Shown here: positions 52,638-60,900 of the stretch, one piece after another
Position numbering within the stretch: position 1 is the stretch's first letter
Layout of the letters: every line of letters begins with the position of its first letter
Assembly (NCBI GenBank): GCA_964386325.1
Contig: CAYLQY010000002.1
Location: forward strand, 186,001 to 250,000
Reading direction: 5' to 3'
DNA length: 64,000 nt
Source: Anaerorhabdus sp964386325
Lineage (GTDB): Bacteria; Bacillota_I; Bacilli_A; Erysipelotrichales; Erysipelotrichaceae
The notes under the pieces: model-generated
The model's input: only the letters and a program-made list of their open reading frames with translations
Databases searched by the model: none
Told to the model about the DNA's origin: nothing
Made by a program: the position numbers and the translations under genes

Positions 52638-52836
52638 TAATTAACGCGGTACCACCTTACTTCTTTGTTTACACAAAGCGCTCAATCTCTTAACGCAAGC
52701 TTACGAATTCTTCTATTTACTTAAAGAATTAACTCCTAGACTACTTTTCAATTTATGTACGAACCTTTTCCATCACCCAAGGTTTTTCTTGATGTCACCA
52801 CAAATTTACTTCCTTCTATTCAATGTTGATAGATAT
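52612..52836 (-). ncRNA. T-box riboswitch, valine type
   Basis: The conserved AAGGTGGTACCGCG is at 52658-52645, ahead of the terminator. The stem I apical hairpin is AACCTT / AAGGTT. At the place equivalent to the threonine leader lie GTA (52744-52742) then GTC, followed by TAGGAGT; both are valine codons, matching valS. Controls the GNAT-valS pair. Confidence 0.88.
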
Positions 52837-52864
52837 ATTTTAGCAATATCTCAAATATTGTCAA
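52837..52864 (-). promoter_or_regulatory. Promoter of the valine T-box transcript
   Basis: TTGACA (52864-52859), 16-base spacer, TAAAAT (52842-52837) with extended TGC. The -35 lies in the tail of the engB terminator. Confidence 0.72.
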
Positions 52865-52889
52865 TAAATAAGGATGTATTTCTACATCC
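52862..52889 (-). terminator. Terminator of tig-lon-engB
   Basis: GGATGTA and TACATCC pair perfectly around GAAA; TTATTTATTG follows on the minus strand. The engB stop codon is inside. Confidence 0.75.
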
Positions 52890-53466
52890 CTATCATTTCA
52901 TTAAGCTTTGACCATAACTCCTCTACACCCTCTTTTGTTTGGCTTGAGAAATCAATAATACTTGTCGAAGGTACATTCAAAGTTTCACTAATTGCTTTTT
53001 TTAGTTTACTTAATTCACTTCGTTTACATTTATCTTTTTTAGTTGCACAGACAAGAATTGATAATTGTTGTTCACGTGCATATTCAATCATCGTTACATC
53101 ATCCTTGGTAGGCTTATGACGATAATCGACGATAAGAATTAACGCCTTTAAGTTCTCTCTTTGTTCAAAATAATCATCCATCATCTTACCGAATTGGATT
53201 AATTCATTTTGTGATCGATGAGCAAAACCATAGCCTGGCACATCGACAAACATACAACGATGATCAACTTCGAAAAAGTTTAGTAATCTGGTTTTACCTG
53301 GTGTATTTCCAACATAAGCAAGTTGTTTACGATTCACCATTGCATTAATAAGTGAAGATTTTCCAACATTACTTCTTCCTGAAAGTACAAATTCTGGTAA
53401 ATCTGATTGAGGACATTCAGTAATGGATGAAGCACTCGTTAGAAATTCTACATCTATATAATCCAT
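52882..53466 (-). CDS. engB: Ribosome-biogenesis GTPase EngB/YsxC
   Basis: 194-residue TrmE-Era-like GTPase needed for 50S assembly. G1 GRSNVGKSSLINAMVN, the G2/switch region TPGKTRLLNFF, G3 DVPGYGFA and G4 CATKKDK are all present. It begins one base after the lon stop, the conserved lon-ysxC order of Bacillus. Confidence 0.95.
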   Translation of the reverse strand: MDYIDVEFLTSASSITECPQSDLPEFVLSGRSNVGKSSLINAMVNRKQLAYVGNTPGKTRLLNFFEVDHRCMFVDVPGYGFAHRSQNELIQFGKMMDDYFEQRENLKALILIVDYRHKPTKDDVTMIEYAREQQLSILVCATKKDKCKRSELSKLKKAISETLNVPSTSIIDFSSQTKEGVEELWSKLNEMIGM

Positions 53467-53467
53467 A

Positions 53468-55783
53468 CTAAACTAGAGCTTCCTTTAACACTTGTTCCAT
53501 TGATTCAACTGGAATAAATGTAATGTCATTTTTCACAGTTTCTGGTATTTCATCCAAGTCCTTTAAGTTACTCTTTGGAATCACTACTTTTTTGATACCC
53601 ACGCGATGAGCCGCTAAACTCTTTTCACGTAAACCACCAATTGCTAATACATGTCCGCGTAATGTAACTTCACCAGTCATCGCTAAATCCGAATAAACTG
53701 GCGTTCCAGTGATAGCAGAAACTAACGCTGTTGTTAAAGTAACACCTGCACTTGGACCATCTTTTGGTACTGCTCCTTCTGGTACATGAATATGGATATC
53801 ATGTTTATCAAAGAATTTTGGATCTATTTTATACTTCTTCGCATTTGATTTAATGTAGTCTAAAGCAATTGAAGTAGATTCTTTCATAACATCACCTAAT
53901 TGGCCTGTTACGATAAATTTACCACTGCCTTCAAAATATGTTACTTCAACTGGAAGTACATCACCACCAAATGATGTATATGCAAGTCCTGTCACAACAC
54001 CAATTTGGTTTTTCTTTTCTTTTTGACCATATTCAAACATTTCTTTTCCAAGCCATTCAAGAATTAGTTTCTTTGTGACTTTGATTGTTTTCTTATTTTC
54101 TTTAAGAATTGCCAATACAGATTTACGGCACAATGATGCAATGACACGTTCAAGTTGACGAACACCTGCTTCACGTGTGTAATGGCGAATTAAATAATAC
54201 AATTCATTTTCTTCTAGTTTAAATTGTTTTTCTTTTAATCCATTCATTACTAATTGTTTGGCAATTAAATGGTTTTCTGCAATCTTAACTTTTTCAACTT
54301 CAGTATAACTAGATAATTGAATAATTTCTAAACGATCGCGCAAAGCTGCTGGGATATCTTCCAAATAGTTTGCTGTCGCAATGAACATAACATGTGAAAG
54401 ATCATAAGGTTCTTCAAGATAGTGATCAGAAAACAATGAATTTTGTTCCGGATCCAATACTTCAAGCATTGCGCTACTTGGATCACCTTTATAGTCTGAG
54501 CCTAGTTTATCAATTTCATCAATTAAGAATACTGGATTTATTACACCCGATTTTTTCATACCTTGAATAATACGACCAGGCATACTTCCTAAATAGGTAC
54601 GACGGTGTCCACGAATTTCTGATTCATCTTTTACACCACCTAAAGATACTTTTACAAATTTTCTATCTAAAGATCTTGCGATTGACTTACCTAGTGATGT
54701 TTTACCAACACCTGGAGGACCAACTAAACACAAGATTGGTGAGCGTAGACTATTCGTCATTTGCTTAACCGCTAAATATTCCATAATACGATCTTTAACT
54801 TTTTCTAGACCGTAATGATCTTGATTTAAACGATCTTGTACAAGAACTAAATCATCATTATCTTGTGTCATTCCATACCAAGGCGTTTTCAATAACCAAT
54901 CTAGATATGTACGTACTACAGATGCTTCACCTGAAGAAGATGGCAACATTTCATAACGTGCTAATTCTTCCAACGCCTTTTGTTTGACATGCTCAGGATA
55001 TGGATTTTTTTCAATCATCTCACGTAGTTCTTGAGTATCATCCGCAACATTTGCGACATCTCCAAGTTCTTCTTTAATAGCACGCATCTTTTCACGAAGA
55101 TAATATTCGCGTTGTCCTTCTTCAATTCTTTCTTTTACTTTTTCATTAATTGATGATTCAACACGTGATAATTCTTTTTCCTTTTCAAGTTCACTTATGA
55201 TTAACATAAGTCGTTCGTTGACATTTAATGTTTCTAATAATTGTTGTTTCTTATCTAATGATAATGGGAAATATTGGGCAAATTGATCCGCTAATACAAC
55301 CGCTGAAACACCTTTTGTTAGTTGTGAAATTACTTCTGGTGGAAAACTTGCAGTTGTACTTGCCACACTTTCAAATTCTGTTGCAACACGTTTAACTAAA
55401 GCTAATTCTTCAATTTCATCACCCGCTATATTGCTAAGTGGTTGAATTCTAGCCATTGTTAATTTATCACTTTCGATATAATCAACTAATTCTGCACGTT
55501 CTAACCCTGAAAATGTTACTCGCATAAATCCTTCTTTTTTGCGAATATTTTTAATATGGCACAATGTACCAAACTTATAAATGTTATCGACTGAGGGATT
55601 ATCAACCATGATATCATTTTGGCAAACTACCCAAACATGACCTTCATATTGATTTTGCGCCTCATTAACCGCATTTACACTTTTCTCTCTCCCTACCTCG
55701 ATGACAACATCTTGGTTAGGAAAGATAACAATACCCCGAGTACAAACTACTGGGATTGTTACTTGCAAACTCTTATTTTTCAT
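53468..55783 (-). CDS. lon: ATP-dependent protease Lon
   Basis: Hexameric AAA+ serine protease removing misfolded proteins. The N-terminal substrate domain (residues 1-200) and coiled coil precede the ATPase: Walker A GPPGVGKTSLGKSI near residue 355, Walker B VFLIDEIDKLG near 417. The protease domain has KDGPSAGVTLTTAL with the catalytic Ser near 680 and the Lys in the following GGLREKSLAA region. 771 residues, complete. In Bacillus clpX lies between tig and lon; here it is absent. Confidence 0.96.
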   Translation of the reverse strand: MKNKSLQVTIPVVCTRGIVIFPNQDVVIEVGREKSVNAVNEAQNQYEGHVWVVCQNDIMVDNPSVDNIYKFGTLCHIKNIRKKEGFMRVTFSGLERAELVDYIESDKLTMARIQPLSNIAGDEIEELALVKRVATEFESVASTTASFPPEVISQLTKGVSAVVLADQFAQYFPLSLDKKQQLLETLNVNERLMLIISELEKEKELSRVESSINEKVKERIEEGQREYYLREKMRAIKEELGDVANVADDTQELREMIEKNPYPEHVKQKALEELARYEMLPSSSGEASVVRTYLDWLLKTPWYGMTQDNDDLVLVQDRLNQDHYGLEKVKDRIMEYLAVKQMTNSLRSPILCLVGPPGVGKTSLGKSIARSLDRKFVKVSLGGVKDESEIRGHRRTYLGSMPGRIIQGMKKSGVINPVFLIDEIDKLGSDYKGDPSSAMLEVLDPEQNSLFSDHYLEEPYDLSHVMFIATANYLEDIPAALRDRLEIIQLSSYTEVEKVKIAENHLIAKQLVMNGLKEKQFKLEENELYYLIRHYTREAGVRQLERVIASLCRKSVLAILKENKKTIKVTKKLILEWLGKEMFEYGQKEKKNQIGVVTGLAYTSFGGDVLPVEVTYFEGSGKFIVTGQLGDVMKESTSIALDYIKSNAKKYKIDPKFFDKHDIHIHVPEGAVPKDGPSAGVTLTTALVSAITGTPVYSDLAMTGEVTLRGHVLAIGGLREKSLAAHRVGIKKVVIPKSNLKDLDEIPETVKNDITFIPVESMEQVLKEALV

Positions 55784-55802
55784 AACATACCTCCATATGA
55801 CA

Positions 55803-55827
55803 AAATAAGACGCTATGCGTCTTATTT
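55803..55827 (-). terminator. Hairpin after tig
   Basis: AAATAAGACGC and GCGTCTTATTT pair perfectly (11 pairs) around 3 bases and are followed by TTTTGT only partly. It overlaps the tig stop; it may be a partial terminator or processing point between tig and lon. Confidence 0.6.
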
Positions 55828-57093
55828 ACTTGCTGAATCTTTAATTAAATCATAAGCTTTACGAAGTTTGATATCATCAGCCAATTGAATTGGTTGAATT
55901 AATTCCTTCACTTTTGCTAATTCCATTGTATATTGGTCAGCAATTGTTTGGTATTCTTTTTCAATATCATCTTCCGTTGCTTCTAGATTTTCAGCTTTAG
56001 CAATAGCATCAAGAACTAAGCGCAATTTTACTTTGTTTTCAGCATCTTTCCCCATTTGCTCACGAATTTGTTCAATTGTTTGACCAGTCATTTGCATAAA
56101 TTGTTGTAATGAGAAACCTTGTTGTTGTAAACGATTAGCAAAATCATTTACTAATTGATCAGTTTCATCATTAATCATTTCTTGTGGAATGTCTACTGAA
56201 GCACCATCAACAACTTTAGTTACCAAGTCATTCATTGCATTGTTTTCAGCATCAACCTTTTTATGTTCCCCTAAGTCTTTTTTAATTAAGTTTTTCAAAT
56301 CTTCTAATGTTTCAACATCAGGAGCATTAACATCTTTAGCAAATTCATCATTTAATTCAGGAAGTTGTTTTGTACTAACTTCATGAACTTTTACTTTAAA
56401 TACTACTGGTGCACCTGCTAACTCAGCAGCATGATAGTTTTCAGGGAAAGTAACATTAACTTCTTTTTCTTCACCTGCAGTAGCGCCGATTAGTTGTTCT
56501 TCAAATCCTGGAATAAAACTTCCAGATCCTATTTCAAGGCTATGCCCTTCAGCTTTTCCGCCTTCAAAAGCAACTCCATCTTTAAATCCTTCGAAATCAA
56601 TTACTGCAGTATCGCCATTTTCAACAGCGCCTTCTTTAGTAATAACTTCAGAATAATTTTCACGTAAACGATTTAATTCTGCATTTACTTCATCATCACT
56701 GATTTCTGTTTCTGCAACTTTGTATTCTAATCCTTTGTAATCACCAAGTGTTACTTCAGGTTTGATAACGATGATAAATTTGATTTCAGCTTTTTCTTCA
56801 TCCATTGAATCAATTGCTAATTCAGGACGTGCAACTGGCCATAAATCATGTTCTTTAAGACCTGCTTGAAGGTAGCTATTCGCAACACTTTCAATGGCTT
56901 CAATCATTACATTGTTCTTTGATACATTCTTTTCAACAAGATTCTTAGGTGCATGACCTTTTCTAAATCCAGGTAATTCTACATTCTTAGCTAGTTTATC
57001 AAAAGCTTTAGCTTGGGCATCTTTCCAGTCTTGTCCTTCTAAAGTAACTTTCATTTCTCCTTTAGATTTTTCGATTATATTCCACGTTGACAT
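55822..57093 (-). CDS. tig: Trigger factor
   Basis: Ribosome-bound chaperone and prolyl isomerase for nascent chains. The N-terminal ribosome-binding loop has GFRKGHAPKNLV (residues 42-53). The FKBP-type domain spans about 150-245 (GDTAVIDFEGFKDGVAFEGG). The C-terminal helical chaperone arm completes 423 residues. A GGAGG and a good promoter precede it. Confidence 0.95.
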   Translation of the reverse strand: MSTWNIIEKSKGEMKVTLEGQDWKDAQAKAFDKLAKNVELPGFRKGHAPKNLVEKNVSKNNVMIEAIESVANSYLQAGLKEHDLWPVARPELAIDSMDEEKAEIKFIIVIKPEVTLGDYKGLEYKVAETEISDDEVNAELNRLRENYSEVITKEGAVENGDTAVIDFEGFKDGVAFEGGKAEGHSLEIGSGSFIPGFEEQLIGATAGEEKEVNVTFPENYHAAELAGAPVVFKVKVHEVSTKQLPELNDEFAKDVNAPDVETLEDLKNLIKKDLGEHKKVDAENNAMNDLVTKVVDGASVDIPQEMINDETDQLVNDFANRLQQQGFSLQQFMQMTGQTIEQIREQMGKDAENKVKLRLVLDAIAKAENLEATEDDIEKEYQTIADQYTMELAKVKELIQPIQLADDIKLRKAYDLIKDSASK

Positions 57094-57123
57094 TCTCTTT
57101 TCCTCCTAATGTTCAGCCTAATT

Positions 57124-57151
57124 ATTATAACAAAATTATGACTAATTTCAA
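57124..57151 (-). promoter_or_regulatory. Promoter of tig
   Basis: TTGAAA (57151-57146), 16-base spacer, TATAAT (57129-57124) on the minus strand, 31 bases before the start codon. Confidence 0.65.
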
Positions 57152-57220
57152 ACAACTTGAAAAGTTTTATGCTCTTTTTGAAACATTTTTATCAAATTCA
57201 CACAAAAACCCCATATTTTC

Positions 57221-57934
57221 CTATGATAATCGTGTTTTTTCAACTTGTACTTCGTTTCTTTTTGCACTTTTCAAGAACTCATTCCATTCATTTCCACGAT
57301 TCATCAACCCAAAGACTACCTTTGCAACATGAAGTGCTAAATCATATCCTTCATCTTCATCATAGGATAAAGGTAAAAAATTAAACGTATCATGAATCAA
57401 TTGTTGACTACATAACTCAAAGAATGATGGATCATTACTCTCAAACCAATTACTTAAATACTCAACAGCAACATGAAATCCACCACTATCAAATGGTCTT
57501 TCTAAGTCTCGTGGCACAAATGAATATTCGACATCATCTTTCTTAAAGACAAATTCTGCATCAATGGCTTGTTCAATACAGGAGTCAATAAGTAAGGCTG
57601 CGGCCGCATGACTTGGATTACTTAATAAGTATTCTTTACATAAATCAAGATGTGCTCTTAGATTCATTTTATTTAGTTGATTTACCGCAATTAATTGTTG
57701 TTCATCATTACCATATAAATAATCCTCGATTTGCTCAATTTCCAATTCAACTGTTTTAGTATCATTACGTTGTTCTTTGATGACTACTTTAACTTCTCGT
57801 AGTTTCTTTTCAAATTCTACTGGAATATAGGGCATGTTTAATTCTGCCAAGACGAGCGCCTGTGCTTCATCTAATCGTTCATCTTTAATGAGTTCCAGTA
57901 TTTTATCAAGTATTTCATCATAATAATTGCTCAT
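57221..57934 (-). CDS. DUF3196 family protein
   Basis: 237 residues resembling DUF3196, a TPR-like all-helical family known mainly from mycoplasmas (MPN330 type) and Erysipelotrichia. Helical repeat-like segments: LDKILELIKDERLDEAQALV, EIEQIEDYLYGNDEQQLIAV, LCKEYLLSNPSHAAAALLID. Highly acidic. Function unknown; a protein-interaction scaffold is the reasonable guess. It is preceded by AGGAAGG and by the terminator of the coiled-coil gene. Confidence 0.75.
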   Translation of the reverse strand: MSNYYDEILDKILELIKDERLDEAQALVLAELNMPYIPVEFEKKLREVKVVIKEQRNDTKTVELEIEQIEDYLYGNDEQQLIAVNQLNKMNLRAHLDLCKEYLLSNPSHAAAALLIDSCIEQAIDAEFVFKKDDVEYSFVPRDLERPFDSGGFHVAVEYLSNWFESNDPSFFELCSQQLIHDTFNFLPLSYDEDEGYDLALHVAKVVFGLMNRGNEWNEFLKSAKRNEVQVEKTRLS

Positions 57935-57948
57935 AGTTAGCCTTCCTA

Positions 57949-57982
57949 AAATAAACCTCCAACGATTGTTGAAGGTTTATTT
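57949..57982 (-). terminator. Terminator of the coiled-coil gene
   Basis: AAATAAACCTTCAAC and GTTGGAGGTTTATTT (15 pairs, one G-U) around AATC, ending TTTTAGG on the minus strand. Confidence 0.82.
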
Positions 57983-57983
57983 A

Positions 57984-60900
57984 CTAGTTATCAAACATCT
58001 TTTGTTTTAAATAGTCTAGTTTCTTTGTAAACAAGTTTCTTGCATCAATTTCCATTTCCTTTTGTTCACGACGTCGTCTACTAATATCTTCTTCAAAGTC
58101 TGTTAATTTCTTTTGTTCAAGATAAATGTCATTTTCGATATCTAGAATACGATTTTGATGTTCTATAATCATTTGGTTATAGAGGTCATTTTGTTCGGTA
58201 AACTGTTCAAGTTTATTGTTACGTAAATCGCTTTCTTGATTTTCTAAATCAACTAATATTTCACGACGTTCTTGAATCATTCTTTCGAATTGTCCAAAGA
58301 ATTCTTTGTGTTTTTGTGAATCTTCATCACTTTCATATTCACTTGTTAATTGTTCATATTGATTGCGTAAAGAATTCAAACGAATTTCAATTTGGTTGTT
58401 ATTTGCTTGTAATTTCGCAATAACATCTAAATGAGCATTTTTAATGGTTGAAAGTTCAGTATTGCTATTAACAATAACTTCTTGTTCATTCATAAGTAAT
58501 TCGTCTTTAATTCTATTAGCTAACTCATCTCCATGGCGATCATCTTCAGTTTCTCTTTCATGATTTTGTTGAAGAGTCTTACGGAATTCTTCAATATATG
58601 TTTCATTTTTCGCTTTTTGTTGTGCAATTAATTCTTCATAATTTCTTTCTTTTTCAAGAATCATTCGATTAAGTTCTTCTAATGATAAAGAGAATTCTTC
58701 GCCCGCTTTTTCTTTTTCAGCTTCAATTCTTCTTAGTTCACGTTCAAGTATCTTGTTGTTTCTAAGAATTTCTTCATCCATTGCGGCACGTTTTTTAGCT
58801 GCAAGCTTTTCAAAGATTTTTTGTTGTTTTTGCACAACTGTCATAATCTTTTCTTTTTCTTCTGCTAATAATTGTTCTTTATTTAATACCATTTCGTTGA
58901 GACGTTTTTCTTCATTCTTACGTTCTTCTATAGCACGTAATACTTCTGCTTTAATTTCATCACGATAAGCATTGATTTTCTCTTCTTTTTGACGAATAAC
59001 ACGATCAATGTCAGCAATTTTAACATAACATTCTTCTTCATATTGACGTGCTTTTTCTTCTGCTTCACGTTTCTTTTGTGCAAAAGCATTTTCTAATTCT
59101 TGCATATTCAAAATAATGCGTTTTTCATCACTTTCAAGATTCATTTTCTCTTCCATAATGAATTTAATACGTTCTTCATTTTCAAGATTCAATTTGTCTT
59201 TTTCAATCATAAATGAATTAACAGTGTCATTGATTCTATCTTTAATACCTTGGATAGTCTTTTCCCAATATGTATTAAGTCTTTCACGTTCTTCATTTCT
59301 TTGAATAACACGCTTATCTTCTTCTGTACGTATTTCATTAATATAAGATTCAAATCTAGCTTTTTCTTCAGCAAGTTTGTTTTCTTCTTCAGTAATTCTC
59401 TTCGCAATATCTTCACGCTTTTCATCAAGTTCTTTCATCAAACTCTTCTTATATTCATCAAAGTCTTGTTGGTAAGAGCGTAAAATATTTTCGTTTTGAA
59501 TCTTAAACTCTGCTTGTTGAGCATCACATTGTGATACATAATCGGTAACTTCTTTGTCATGATCCGCTTTAACACGTTCAACAGCAAGGTTAAATGTATC
59601 ACTACGATTTGTGATCAAGGCATCATATTCATCCTTAACAAGTTTTTGTTGTCGATATACTTCATCCAACTTAGCTTGATTATCTAATTTTGTTTGTTCA
59701 AACTCAGCATTTAATTCTTCAATATGTTTTTGAAGTTCATCAATATTCTTTTCATATTGGAAAATTTCATACTCACGATCTGATTTTCGAGAATTTTCTT
59801 CTTCTTGAAACTTTGTAAAGAAGTCATCAAACATTGCCTTTTTATCATCCAATGCTTTTTGTTTAAGTTCAATAGCATTAGCTAAACGTGTTTTTTCTAA
59901 GTTTATTTCATTTTGTTCTTGTTCAAAAGCAATTCGTAAGTCATCGAGATATTTCTCATTGTTCGCATTTTTTAATTCTAATTCATATTGAAGTTGTCCA
60001 CGATCAAACTCATGAGATTTTTCTAAACGAATCAATTCGTTCTTAAAACGATTTTCTTCAGCAATTGCATCATTTTGTAATTGCTTGATTTGTTTCTTAA
60101 TTAACTCAATTACACTATTGTTTTCTTCAATTCTCTTTGCATAGTCTTCATCAAGTTTCGCTTGTTCAACAAGCATTGCCACTTTTTCTTCCTCAATACG
60201 TGTTTGATAGCGTTGAATTTCAGTATCTAATTGTTGTGTAATACGTTTTCTTTCAGCCTCAAAACGTGAACGAATAACATCAAGTTGACCTTTCTTTTGA
60301 TCTTCTAATTTCGCAATACTTGCTTCAATTTCTTTATTTTGGTCAAGTTGTTCATTTACAAAAATTGATTTTAAATTATCTAATTTAAGTTTTTCATCTT
60401 CTTCGCATTCAATATAGTAGTTAATTAAGTCACGAAGACTACCATTAGCTGCATCAATCTCTGAACGTTTACTAGCAATGTGTGATTCAAGTTCACCTAC
60501 TTTTTCTAGATGCTCGTCTAAATAACGTGAAGTTGATTTAATTAACTCATTTTTATCTTTATCGAACTTATCTTGAATTTCAGAAATACGTTCTATCATT
60601 GCCGTTTCTTCATTTTTCAAACGGCTAACTTCTTCACGTGCTTTTTGAATCTTTACTGCCACATCTTTTTTATAGTTTGTTTCTTGGTCTTTTAAAAGCA
60701 CAACTTGATTATCAATCTTCGTTCTTAATTCAGCGATAATACTATTGAATTTTTCTTTTGCTTGTACAAGTTGATTTTTTTGATTTTGTTTTTGTGATTC
60801 AAAGTTATTGTTTGCATCCGTCAAACGCACATTCTCATTTTGTATTTGATTTGAATGCTCTGCTTCAAGTTCATGAATTTTAGTTTCATAAACACCCTTT

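Noticed and set aside
55803..55827. Reading the perfect 11-bp hairpin as a transcriptional operator for lon
   Set aside because: It overlaps the tig stop and is 15-20 bases before lon with a partial T-run, so a tig terminator or processing hairpin is simpler.
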